DNA from: Zygaena filipendulae
Lineage: Eukaryota; Arthropoda; Insecta; Lepidoptera; Zygaenidae
Assembly (NCBI GenBank): GCA_907165275.2
Contig: OU015660.1
Coordinates: forward strand, 6,884,501 to 6,948,500
Reading direction: 5' to 3'
Length of the DNA stretch: 64,000 nt
Part shown: positions 46,467 through 56,643 of the stretch, piece after piece
Layout: each line of letters begins with the position of its first letter
Position numbering within the stretch: position 1 is the first letter of the stretch
Notes under the pieces: generated by a model
What the model saw: only the letters and a program-made list of their open reading frames with translations
What the model was told of the DNA's origin: nothing
Databases searched by the model: none
Position numbers and translations under genes: made by a program

Positions 46467-48076
46467 ATGAAAACAGGACGATCTAAGCTTATGTTACAAC
46501 TTGTCGAACAAACAAACAAAAATAAACAAATTACGAATTTTACTCATGAAGAGTGCGTTGATAAGGAGGACTGTATACCAGGGACCCCAGGTAAGTAGTA
46601 AGTAATACCAAATGTTAATTTAACATTTGGTATTATTTAATTCTCGTATTTATATAAAATTTTGCAAAGTAAGTAATTATAGTATCGGTTCCGACTATCC
46701 GTCGATTTTCTATGGAACATTATAAATCAATTTCAAATTTAATATAAAAATATTTTATGTTATTTTATAATACAATAAAATTATTTCTCTTGAGTTTTAG
46801 TTATATTTTCAAGATTTAAATTTTTAAGTCGTATGTGACATTATGACATTTTTTTATGGACATGACAGTGTCGGGTAATCATAACCGACTATATTCTATG
46901 GATACGATTTATTATTTAACGGTCGTATATGACTATACCACTTTTTTCTTAGTGAAAAATTCATTTCCGCCTTTCTTCTATTGAAAAACAATGATTATTT
47001 ATATACGTTTAATATATTTTTCTGTAAAAAAGTAATCTCATCTAAGTAATAATTTACTTGTATACATAAAAATAAAGTATATTATTATAATTCATAAACT
47101 TTTACATATACATATTATAATGATATCATTTCAGAATGCCAATCGCCATTACTCCCAAGAGCACACAACATTTTGGAACAGATGAAAGATATTTACTTAC
47201 GACGACGTCTTTTCAAATGAAGAACAAGGAATAAGCGAAACAAAAAGAATAAAAGATGAAAATATGAACCCGAACATACCATTCTCTTAGAGAAGATCCG
47301 TTCATGACTGAGTATCAAAATGCATACTCCTCATATTTACTCCCGGTAGAAAATCGGCATAGTGTCGTGCCCTTCTCAAATATGAGCTCAGATTTAACCC
47401 CCTTAAATATATCTATTTTGATACCACAAACACCTATGCCATCACCAGTAAACACCCACAGTGAAGTAGGTATGTGACGATTTTTTTTGTCCTACTCACG
47501 GTGATGAAGACTAGGTATAGACGTATAATTTGTGCTACGTTTGATTTTCAAAAGATTTTATCGTGTCCTCACGGAAAAATTAGTGTATTGTATTACAAGC
47601 GAAAGTGGTCATGTTATAATTTCAATGTATACGATATGGTAGGCAAACAAGGCTATTGCTACATGTGGAGCCAACGAAGTAGCCAGTTGCGTTTAGGACT
47701 TCATAAAGAAGTTCGTATCGAATGGTCAGAATCGAAATCGCATTGTATTTAATATGTATGCTCATGCAGCTAAATAATATGATGAAAAGGGCACACCCAA
47801 AACGGGAGGGGGATTCTGTCCACAGTGTTATCGAAAGATCTGCTGAGCATAAAACAATTTATACACCGGATGAATGGAAATTACTTGTACGATGGTCTAA
47901 AGTTACCGGTGATTCTTACGAAGTCATAGATGTTAATCAGTCAATAGTGTTTGATTTTAAAAATCAGCAAAAAATCAAGAACTGGGTCATAAATACAAAT
48001 AGCAATAAAGTTACTTGGACAAACATAAAGGAAGTTTGTGTCGATGGGACTCAGAGCAATAAAATTCGGTAACAGT
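46467..48076 (+). pseudogene. Decayed copy of a repetitive insect protein family (DUF7869-like), multi-exon
   Basis: A first exon (46467-46590) opens MKTGRSKLMLQLVEQTNKNK and ends at GTAAGT. The next piece starts at acceptor 47135 (CQSPLLPRAHNILEQMKD) and hits TGA at 47218. Two other frames then carry FTYDDVFSNEEQGISETKRI and SSDLTPLNISILIPQTPMPS. From 47500 come ATFDFQKILSCPHGK, VLYYKRKWSCYNFNVYDMVG and GYCYMW, then in another frame GANEVASC. From 47790 come GDSVHSVIERSAEHKTIYTP and DEWKLLVRWSK. Those motifs are ones I associate with a large family of transposon-like insect proteins usually labelled DUF7869. At least three frameshifts or stops and an apparent internal deletion break it. It ends where an R1 repeat begins. 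Joining the N-terminal exon to the rest is inference. Confidence 0.6.
46603..46635. repeat. 33-bp near-perfect palindrome just inside the first intron
   Basis: TAATACCAAATGTTAA, one base, then its exact complement, starting 12 bases after the donor site at 46591. Confidence 0.6.
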
Positions 48077-48083
48077 ATGCTAT

Positions 48084-48314
48084 AACTAGTTGTGCCTCGC
48101 GGTTTCACCCGCGTTAATTTCAGAGTTCCCGCGGGAATTCCGGGATAAAAAGTACCCTATGTGTTACCCTATCTGATGTATAATCTATATTATTGTAAAG
48201 TTTCATTTAAACCCATTCAGTAGTTTTTGCGTAAAAGAGTATCAAACATCCATCCATCCATCCATCCATTCAAACATACTTACAAACTCGCGTTTATAAT
48301 ATAAGTAGGATTAT
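48084..48314 (+). repeat. R1 repeat, full-length copy truncating the pseudogene
   Basis: ACTAGTTGTGCCTCGCGG to GCGTTTATAATATAAGTAGG, with a CATC microsatellite. The pseudogene's open frame runs into it. Confidence 0.85.
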
Positions 48315-49062
48315 CTGATAATTGCATGACCATTGTACTTCGAAAGGAAACTAGAAATTACAATAATTTAACTTTACACAAGGTTTATGTGGGTCCAATT
48401 CCAATTTTGCGATTCTTCAATAATACCTGCCAAATACCATAACTTTTTTAGAAGTTTAACTCAACTCATAGACGTAATGTTCCTGATGATAATAATGAAT
48501 CTGATTTTGTGAAATAGAATATTTATCTTTTTAAACTTAACGTTTATTATGTTGATTAAAAAAGAGTACGACAAAATAGTCTGTTTTATTTCAGATACCC
48601 TACCTACCCCCATCTATGATATCAATTCAATTTACCTATTTACTTAGGTATCGGCTACCTGCCTACCCACTGACCATGTTCAAAATATAATATGACAAGT
48701 AACATATCCGTCATAATTTTACACAGTAAAACCATAGAAAATGATTGGATAGTAACATCCGTCATTTTTTGAGCAGTAATTTTCCGAAGAACAATGTCTG
48801 ATAATACTTTATGACCATGTTGACTCCAAAGAAAAATGAAGCATGTGATTTTTCTAGAAAACTGTACAATAATTATCAAATATTTTTATGCCGTTTAAAA
48901 ACCAACTCTATTTTTTAATTGTATGCCAAGTTTCATAAATATGTAATAAGAAATAAAAATGTTATGGCGAAAAAACTAACCTAATTATTTGAAATGACTG
49001 CCCTGTAAAGTTTCATATTTGTCAGATGCGTCACTTTTCTACGACTATGACATGATATCCAT
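48315..49062. other. Intergenic, no feature recognised
   Basis: AT-rich; no convincing ORF or repeat. Confidence 0.5.
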
Positions 49063-49368
49063 ACCTACTAATATTATAAATGCGAAAGTAACTCTGTCTG
49101 TATGTCGGTCTGTCTGTCTGTCTGTCGGTTTGTCTGTCTGTCTGTCTGTCTGTCGGTCGGTCTGTCTGTCTGTCTGTCGGTATGTCGGTCTGTCGGTCTG
49201 TCTGTCTGTCTATTTGTTACACTTTCACGGCATAACGGCTTAACCGATCATTATGAAATTTTCCATGCACGTTTTCAAGGGTACAGAGAAGGACATAGGG
49301 TGATTTTATCCCGGAATTCCCGCGGGAACTCCGAAATTACCGCCGGTGAAACCGCGGGGGACAGCTAG
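49063..49368 (-). repeat. R1 repeat copy with expanded CTGT microsatellite
   Basis: ACCTACTAATATTATAAATG, then a (TCTG/TCGG)n run at about 49093-49212, and ACCGCGGGGGACAGCTAGTA at the end. The expansion sits at the tail side, where R1 copies often carry CATC or CTGT runs. Confidence 0.85.
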
Positions 49369-49814
49369 TATTATGTTTTACAAAGTTCGTACTGACTGAT
49401 TTTGAATGACAGACATTTAAACATACAGCTGACAATACAGAGGTTAAAAACCTAAAATTGGCTGTGGCATTGTTTACACATACCTACTTTTTAACCGACT
49501 TCTAAAAAGGAGAAGGTTCTATGTTCGATTGTATGTATGTTTTTTTTAATAAATAATATTAAATTATTTATAACACACTTAATTAAAATACTCTTGTTTA
49601 ATATGTAATTGAATGATTAATTTAATTAGTTTTAATTTATGGTCTGTCAAAGTGGTTTCTTATCAGAATGTATAAATTTTGTCATAAAAAGTGAAACAAT
49701 ATGTTTCAACTAACTGTGTACTGCTTCATAAGTACGTATTTAAATATCAGAATATTTTTCATGAAGTAGTGTCATATACTTATTATACTCAATTGAAATT
49801 TGTTTTCATTTTCA

Positions 49815-50372
49815 GTAACATTAAATCTGACCAATTGCAAAACTATAACAATTAACATAGATTCCGCTGAAATTACTAAAGTTGTTGATGAACTTATATC
49901 TAAGGATTTAGTTTCTGGTGTGGCAAGAAAGTCAGCGATACAAATAGAACAAAGAGCCAATGTAAAGAAAGGGAAATACAATAATCCGTACCACCCTGAA
50001 GATGATCTCGTGGACAACTTAAGCTATTCGTTCGATAAAATAAAAAGAAGTAAAACGTTAGGTTCCGAAAAAAATATAAGCAGTAAAAATACTAGTTTGG
50101 AATCGGTAAAACCAAAAATGAATTTTGACAGAGAAAATGAAGTGTTTTTGTCTGAAGATAAAGTAAGTGAAGATGAATTGACTGAAAACGAACACAGCAT
50201 AGACAAAACAAATGCTTCTACAAATATAAAAAGTATTCAAAATACTACAGTAAAATATAATTGGATTATACCCCCGGTGAAATTAGCTATAAATGATTTA
50301 GACCAAAAACAAGTGAATAATGTTAAACAGCCAATACAAACACGATATGTATTCAAGAGTTCTTATATCTAA
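49815..50372 (+). CDS. Candidate 3'-terminal exon of an unrecognised protein
   Basis: A pyrimidine tract and acceptor (GTTTTCATTTTCAG, ending 49814-49815) open an uninterrupted frame of about 185 codons to TAA at 50370, with AATAAA at 50423. The reading starts TLNLTNCKTITINIDSAEIT and ends QTRYVFKSSYI. It is rich in Lys, Glu, Asp, Ser and Asn and looks mostly disordered. The frame fits phase 1, as left by the donor near 47472 (GTATGT), so it could once have been spliced to the pseudogene's early exons, but one fit in three is expected by chance. I do not recognise the protein. An open frame this long in AT-rich DNA, with acceptor and poly(A) signal in place, is the reason to list it. Confidence 0.4.
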   Translation, partial: VTLNLTNCKTITINIDSAEITKVVDELISKDLVSGVARKSAIQIEQRANVKKGKYNNPYHPEDDLVDNLSYSFDKIKRSKTLGSEKNISSKNTSLESVKPKMNFDRENEVFLSEDKVSEDELTENEHSIDKTNASTNIKSIQNTTVKYNWIIPPVKLAINDLDQKQVNNVKQPIQTRYVFKSSYI

Positions 50373-51056
50373 ATAATATAAAAAATACATTTCTACGGTG
50401 ATAACTTTAATACAACCTTATAAATAAAATACGCAAATATCTTGTACAAAATATTAAATGTGAAGAACATAAATTAAGTAATCCCCGGCACTTAGCTACG
50501 AATAAAATAAATATTATGACGTGTTATCCAACTTGAGTTAAGCAGACGGCGTAAAACAAAAGAAATGTAACTTCACTATGCTATTTCAAAAACAATGTCA
50601 TAAACGGAAGGTTTTATTCATAAAATATGCATAAACATCAGCTATTGTGCGGTAAAGAAATCAATACAAAAACCGAAGTGATTAAATATTTCCCCTTTGC
50701 TGACGTTGCGAAGGAATAACATATCCGTATGTTTTAACCATGCTATAACTAAACATTTTATATTTCATTTATTATTATTTTATTAGAATTAGATAATTTC
50801 TTAGTCAACATCTTTTTTATGACTAGTGGACTAGCCTTTAGTCGTTGTTCTGTCCTTTCAAAAAAATTTACAACAATTCTATAGAAAATATTTTAGTTCC
50901 TTTTCAATTTTCTAGGTAACTTTTTCAATTTGATTATTAATACGAACATTAAAGAAATGCCAAATCGGTGCAATCATTCATAAGTATAATGCGCTTTGCA
51001 AAAGCATTTAATTTTTATAAACTGCTGCTCCGCGGTTTTTCCGCACAGGAACTTTG
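50373..51056. other. Intergenic, no feature recognised
   Basis: AT-rich, with a poly(A) signal at 50423 belonging to the candidate exon. Confidence 0.5.
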
Positions 51057-51060
51057 CTTT

Positions 51061-51278
51061 TGTAGCGGTAGCGGGATGGATGATATGGCTCGACCGTCAC
51101 CAAAGGGGAAGCTTCCCGCCTGGCGAGGTGGTATGCCCGGGGAACCGTAGCTCCGACTGTATATCGTCGGAGGTCGTATATATGCAGCGTATATGTGAAA
51201 ACTTCGATAGCGCGATTCACGTAGTTAGTATTCGTCGCTTCATTGTAGTTCGTGACTTGTGGCGTAGAGGTCACCACA
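51061..51278 (-). repeat. TRIM LTR (3' LTR on the - strand)
   Basis: 218 bp, TGTAGCGG to ACCACA on the + strand. Confidence 0.88.
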
Positions 51279-51714
51279 GTACTCCCTCCCAAGACCGAAG
51301 GTCTGATAGTCCGAAGCTCAATTATCGCAATTGCCACTTGAATGTCCCAGTGAGTCGGGTGTGCATTGCTTTGCTCTGTGGTCTGCGGTGAGTCAAGACC
51401 GTGCTGAGCGTGCTCGTAGTCTGCGGTGAGTCGAGACTGTATTGAGCGATGCAGACTTGTTGGCGCCAGGAGATGTCCTGCCGGTGTGCCACGCTGGAGA
51501 GTCGTCCTCGGATCCAAGGCGTGGTGATGCGGGTGGATGTGCTGGTCGCTAAAGTCGGTGAGGTCCGGGTGCTTGGTATCAGGACCAGGAAGCTCAGTGC
51601 GTCGGCTGCGTTGGCCCTGAAGGTTGACCCGTTGTTGGCGTGAGACTGCTTCCAGGGACTGCAGGAGGAGGTGAAGTAGGCTGCATGATGATTGTGATGA
51701 AGGTTGCTTCCAAT

Positions 51715-51731
51715 CACGTCGGCTTCACCAC
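51715..51731 (-). other. Primer-binding site resembling tRNA-Trp
   Basis: On the - strand, starting one base inside the LTR, TGGTGAAGCCGACGTGATT. The expected tRNA-Trp complement, from memory of animal tRNA-Trp, begins TGGTGACCCCGACGTGATT: two mismatches in 19. Confidence 0.7.
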
Positions 51732-51949
51732 TGTAGCGGGAGCAGAATGGATGATATGGCTCGACCGCCACCAAAGGGGAAGCTTCCCGCCGGGCGAGGT
51801 GGTATGCCCGGGGAACCGCGGCTCCAGCTGTAGATCGTCGGAGGTCGTATATATGCAGCGTATATGTGAAAACTTCGTTAGCGCAATTCACATAGTTAGT
51901 ATTCGTCGCTTCATTGTAGTTCGTGACTTGTGGCGTAGAGGTCACGACA
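51732..51949 (-). repeat. TRIM LTR (5' LTR on the - strand)
   Basis: 218 bp, same length as its partner with no indels. Open frames that cross the LTR and the inside are by-products of GC-rich sequence. Confidence 0.88.
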
Positions 51950-51953
51950 CTTT

Positions 51954-52628
51954 CATACAAATTTTTTTTTATCAAAAAAGGCCAGACTTATAAATTTTCT
52001 CGAAATTTATTCTTTTATCTCGAAATAACCCTATGATTTTTTTAATTTGGTTTTCGAAGTCGTTTCTCATTTTTTTATTACATAAATTGTATCAAAAACT
52101 AAAACTCTACTGATATCAGATTTTTTTCCTTGTAAATAAGACCCTTTTCAACCATGAGACAATTACAACGGGATTCATGGGACGACACATCCCGCGCTAA
52201 CAGCGTTTCCGATTTTGATGAAACCCTAATAAAAAAGAAAAAATATCGACGCTGGATTCCGAACGGAATATCAATGTTTCAATAACAACAAAACTCAGTG
52301 TCTTCATCGAGATTGATTTGGAAAGTAGAGCTAAAATTATAATTATTTCTTACAATAATATGAGTGTCTTAACTGTACATATAATATATTATACTTCTAC
52401 GTAGATTGTTTCTTTGTTTTTGATCCATTAATCAATAGTTCTATGTGTATTGTTTACTTTGAACCAAAAATGCCTTCACTATTATTAAGTAGCTTTAGTA
52501 ATCTCGAAATCTATAGGCACCTACTAAATTATACATTCTAAGGTTTCTTTATTCTGAATTAGTGACTTATTTATTGAATGTAGTCATCAGTATACTAAGT
52601 ATTTCAATTTTTATTCGTTTATTCTGAA
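51954..52628. other. Intergenic, no feature recognised
   Basis: AT-rich; no gene or clear repeat. Confidence 0.5.
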
Positions 52629-52795
52629 CTAGCTGTGCCCCGTGGTTTCACGCGCGACAATTTCGGAGTCCCCGCGAGAATTCCGGAATAAAAAGTACCC
52701 TTTGTCCTTTTCTGTACCCCTGACAATGTGCATACCAAATTTAATCCAAATCTGTTCAGCCGTTTTTGCGTGATTGTGTAAACATATGTAAGGAT
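52629..52795 (+). repeat. R1 repeat, tail-truncated copy
   Basis: ACTAGCTGTGCCCCGTGG through TTTTTGCGTGATTGTG; the ATAATATTAGTA tail is missing. Confidence 0.8.
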
Positions 52796-53430
52796 AAGAG
52801 CTCGAAAGCGCATTTTCATCCGACTTGCTTCAAATTTATCGTCACTGCTCAGCTCCTATGTGTCTTAGCGTTATGTTATATAGCCTATAACCTGCCCAGG
52901 AGTATGGACTACAATCGTACCAAGTTTGGTTAAAATCCCTTCAGTACTTTTTGACCCATGCGTGCACATGCAGACAGACAGACAGACAAAAAATTTACTG
53001 ATTGCATTTTTGGCATCAGTATCGATCACCATTCATCCTCCAATATTAATTTTGAATATATATTCAATGTACAGAATTGACCTCTCTACAATTTTATTAT
53101 AAGTATAGATATTGTAATGCTTTATATGTTAGGTAAGTATTTTATTCTCAGTTATTAATTTTGTTCTTATTTCACAAACCGATGACAAAATTAAGTTGAA
53201 ATATCTACATACTTAAGTGTCACTTTAAGGGAAGTAGGTAGGTATTCATGTTACGCAATGGAAACAAGAATCCACTTATTTCCTTTTTTCCCTTCCTCCC
53301 CTTTTTTGTGTAATTGCCTCCAACCTCAAGATATTTATGAAACCCTTGCAAGATTTTGCGTAGTCGGTAGAGATTTATATAAATTTTAAGGACGTTAATT
53401 ATGCAAATATATTCTACTTAATTTTACTAA
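52796..53430. other. Intergenic with a repeat scrap
   Basis: At about 52900-53000, CAGTACTTTTTGACCCATGC followed by a CAGA run resembles the tail of another R1-like repeat. Confidence 0.4.
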
Positions 53431-53666
53431 CCGCCGCGCCGCACTCAGAGTCACTTTAATGATTACTTATAGTTAAGTAGGTATAGATTTTTTAAACAAA
53501 ACTGCCGCAATCAGACAAGTTTAATAAATCAATGTTAATTGGCATTTAACTAATTAAGTTACATCTCGTTAAATGCCAATTAACATTAATTTACTGAACG
53601 TCTCTGATTGCGGCAGTTTTGTTTTTAAAAAAGTAATCATTAAAGTCGACTCTGAGGGGCGGCCGT
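53431..53666. mobile_element. Palindromic MITE-like element
   Basis: GCACTCAGAGTC, TTTAATGATTACTT, AAACAAAACTGCCGCAATCA and AATGTTAATTGGCATTTAAC at left are answered in reverse at right (TTAAATGCCAATTAACATTA, TGATTGCGGCAGTTTTGTTT, AGTAATCATTAAAGT, GACTCTGAG). Arms of about 100 bp fold with few mismatches. Confidence 0.75.
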
Positions 53667-54134
53667 AAGTATTCTACGGAGTTCAATTTTTAGGGCACGG
53701 TGGAAAATTACCTGCACCCACGTTACTATACCGTCTACCACACACTAACGTTGTGGCTGTAAGGCGGATTAATAGGGAGTACCTACACGTTACATAGTCA
53801 TATAATATAATAACTATGTGTTGTGTGGTACTTTATGATTTCAAAGTCCAATGGAGTCAAATAAAGTGCGTGTTGGATTTCTCATCAATTAATTGGTTTA
53901 TTCAACTTCCATAAGTTTCAAATCGAAGCTTTTGTAAGCATAAAACAAATTGGAAGCTCATGGAAATGATAAATAAAGATCCCCGTTCGATTGACATGTT
54001 TATTACGTATTTGGTAACTGTTTTAATATTGTTGTGTGAGTGAACGAATTTCCCTAAATTATATTACTTAATATTATGGCAGTATGTAAATATCTATCTT
54101 AAATAGGAGTTTTATTTTTGGATAATATTAATAA

Positions 54135-54380
54135 CTAGCTATCCCGCGCAGTTTCACCCGCGATAATTTCGGAGTTCCCACGGAATTGTTCCATACAAAT
54201 TTTGCCCCCCTTTTTCACCCTCTTAGAGGTAGAACTTCGGAAGATCCTTTCTTATCGGATACCTACGTCATACAAAGAACACGCTTTCCAAGTTTCGAGT
54301 ATACGATCAGCGGTTTAGGCTGTGCGTTGATCCGTCAGTCAGTCATTCAGGAGAAAGCATTTTATATATAGATAGAAGAT
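54135..54380 (+). repeat. R1-like repeat, different tail
   Basis: It has a head like R1 (ACTAGCTATCCCGCGCAG, AGTTCCCACGG), then a distinct body (TTTCACCCTCTTAGAGGTAG, CCGTCAGTCAGTCATTCAGG) and the end TATATATAGATAGAAGATT. Confidence 0.65.
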
Positions 54381-54494
54381 TGAGTGAAAAAAATATTTTG
54401 ATGAATTTTTTCTGTTAAAAAAGCCAAAGTTTTTATTTTGTTATGATCGTAATCTAATGAACGTAACCTGACTTTATAAAAAGCGATGAGTATC

Positions 54495-54528
54495 TACCAT
54501 GGACCAATTAAACTATTGGTCCATGGTA
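54495..54528. repeat. Hairpin GGACCAAT
   Basis: TACCATGGACCAAT, six bases, ATTGGTCCATGGTA. Its core, CATGGACCAATTAA, is shared with 38026-38061. Confidence 0.6.
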
Positions 54529-54782
54529 TCTACTTAATATTGACAAAGTTATAGAGCTTCAGTAATTGTATGTTAACATTTTTTTTTCTTTTTATTGCAT
54601 CGAGCTTGCAAGCATCCATTACTTTCTCATGCTTTCACATAATAGACCATCACTGTCATTTCATCATTTGACAATTTTTTTTAAGTAAAAGTCGATAATA
54701 CTGGTCAAGTACTTCTCGTAACGTATCTGTCATAGGCAAATTTGAACAGTGGTCAGAACTTAGCCCGTAGCCGAATTGACAA

Positions 54783-54897
54783 ACTATGATCGTTAACGCT
54801 ATAGAAAACTTAATCCAATCAAAAGTTCAATTTTTTATGACCACGTGACATGACGATACGTTCCTCAGTTATCTATAGCGTCAACGGTCATATATTT
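54783..54897. mobile_element. Short MITE (ACTGAGGAAC type), copy 2
   Basis: TATGATCGTTAACGCTATAG and CTATAGCGTCAACGGTCATA form the ends. The middle, TATGACCACGTGACATGACG then TTCCTCAGTTATC, is the reverse of 29222-29338. Confidence 0.65.
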
Positions 54898-54900
54898 TCA

Positions 54901-55108
54901 ACTAGCTGTTCCCCGCGGTTTCACCCGCCTTAATGTCGGCGTTCTCGTGGGAATTCCGGGACAAAAGACAAAAAGTACCCTATGTCCTTCTCTGTGCTCC
55001 TGACAATATGTGTGCAAAATTTCATGTTGATCGGTTAAGCCGTTAAGGCGTGACAGCGTAACAGACAGACAGAGTTACTTTCGCATTTATAATATTAGTA
55101 GGGATGTT
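54901..55108 (+). repeat. R1 repeat, full-length copy
   Basis: ACTAGCTGTTCCCCGCGG to ATTTATAATATTAGTAGGGA, four bases after the MITE end. Confidence 0.85.
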
Positions 55109-55154
55109 TACTTAGCCAAGTTGACAATCGATCGATCTATGATCAATCTATGAT

Positions 55155-55216
55155 CGGAATTCGCTATCAAACTTTAGCTCTGCCCAAGGGAGCTAAAGTT
55201 TGATGGCGAATTCCAA
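55155..55216. repeat. Long hairpin with 25-bp arms
   Basis: GGAATTCGCTATCAAACTTT, AGCTC, a short loop, GAGCT, AAAGTTTGATGGCGAATTCC. There is one mismatch in the arms. Confidence 0.7.
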
Positions 55217-55369
55217 TTAGTGATTACCACAACGCATTTTTGTCTTTGGCGCAGTATAAAATGCGCGCCGCCGCCGTGTGTGCAAACAGGCAACTTATTC
55301 AAATTCAAAAATTTTTAATTAGGTACTTAGGATCGGTTGGTACAATCTGTACTTATAATCTGTATAATT

Positions 55370-55535
55370 GTTTTTATGTTTAATTGTACGCTTTAACTCA
55401 AAAACTACTGGACCAATTTAAAAATTCTTTCACCATTAGAATGCTACATTATACTTGAGTAAAATATTGTAACGCGGAATTTCAGTGGGAGCTCCGAAAA
55501 TACCGCAATTGAAACCGAGGGGAACAGCTAGTCAC
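55370..55535 (-). repeat. R1-like decayed copy
   Basis: AACTCAAAAACTACTGGACC, ending CCGAGGGGAACAGCTAGTCA. Confidence 0.6.
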
Positions 55536-55786
55536 TAATGATCGTCAGCAAGTGTGGTATACAAATTACTTGAGTCATATTATCCTCGAAAAATTATTTT
55601 AAAACTACTGCGTAAGGTAGGTAAGCGGTTAGCGAATCTGATTACGATCTCAGCGTCAAAACGTAATATAAATTTCTTATATTTTTGCATCTGGAGCGTT
55701 TGGGATTGTGTTTTTAGGCATGTAGTTGGTCATAGTGAATAAGGGCCCAGATGATACCTCTATAACATCCAAGCATTATTATATAA

Positions 55787-55975
55787 TATCCCTTCATTAT
55801 TATAAACGCGAATGTGAGTTTATTCGTTTGTTTGTTACGATTTCACGCCATAACGGCTTAACCGATCGTCATCGAGTAGGTACAGAGAAGGACATAGGGT
55901 TTGGGTATTGCTTTGATCCCGGAATTTCCGCGGGAACTCCGAAATTAACGCAATTAAAACCGCGGGAATCAGTTA
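55787..55975 (-). repeat. R1 repeat, full-length copy
   Basis: ATCCCTTCATTATTATAAAC to CGCGGGAATCAGTTAGTT. Confidence 0.8.
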
Positions 55976-56445
55976 GTTACATTATACTGCTCGCATTTCT
56001 ATAGCAAAATATTTATGTCAATATCAATATCAGTCCATCAATTAATTTTAATAAAAGACTATTGGGAAATGAACAACTGGAGTTTCTTAAATCGTGACAT
56101 GAAATTAATAGCTTCTATTAAGCTTCAAAGATGAATTTTGTTAGGTGTCATCGGCTAGCGCTATAAATAGATGTTATCTTCGTAATTGCTTTCTTTGAGA
56201 TTCACTAGTAAATTTATTAAGTTACTTATTAGAATATATCATGTAAATTTAATCAAGGGACACGATCAAGCGTTCGATAATAATAATTCATGCTTTCATG
56301 TATTGGTAGGTAGGTAGGAGTACATAGTACGAAGAGACTTAACTACTTCACCGATTGAGGTTTTCGCTTACTATATCCATCGTGTTAATGAAATAATATA
56401 CGTGTGTGTTCGAGAGCAACACACACGTTTTGAAAATATTTACTA

Positions 56446-56643
56446 CTAGCTGTGCCCCGCGGTTTCACTCGCGGTAAAATCGTCGCGGTTAATCTGATGT
56501 ATAAGCTATATTATTGTAAAGTTTCATTTAAATCCATTCAGTAGTTTTTGCGTGAAAGAGTAACAAACATCCATCCATCCATCCTTCCATCCATCCATCC
56601 ATACATACTTACAAACTTTCGCGTGTATAATATTAGTAGGATT
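56446..56643 (+). repeat. R1 repeat copy with CATC microsatellite
   Basis: CTAGCTGTGCCCCGCGGTTT to TATAATATTAGTAGGATT; the CCCGCGGGAATTC block is deleted. Confidence 0.8.

Larger units (their letters stand above)
51057..51953 (-). mobile_element. TRIM: miniature LTR retrotransposon with tRNA-Trp-type primer site
   Basis: Two 218-bp direct repeats (51061-51278 and 51732-51949) flank 453 bp. Each begins TG and ends CA. CTTT on both outer sides (51057-51060, 51950-51953) is a 4-bp target duplication. On the - strand the base after the first LTR is G, then TGGTGAAGCCGACGTGATTG. This differs at only a few positions from the complement of the tRNA-Trp 3' end. A purine tract, TTGGGAGGGAG, precedes the second LTR. 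The primer and purine sites agree on the - orientation. I count 14 differences in 218 (about 94% LTR identity). No gag or pol is recognisable, so it is non-autonomous. tRNA-Trp priming points to the CsRn1 group of Ty3/gypsy elements. Confidence 0.85.

Noticed and set aside
49019..49368. ORFs with SVCLSVCR repeats
   Set aside because: They are a translation of the TCTG microsatellite within an R1 copy.
51008..51975. Overlapping ORFs up to 217 residues on the - strand
   Set aside because: They run through the TRIM's LTRs and inside. The same peptide appears twice because the LTR is duplicated, and no gag or pol motif is seen.
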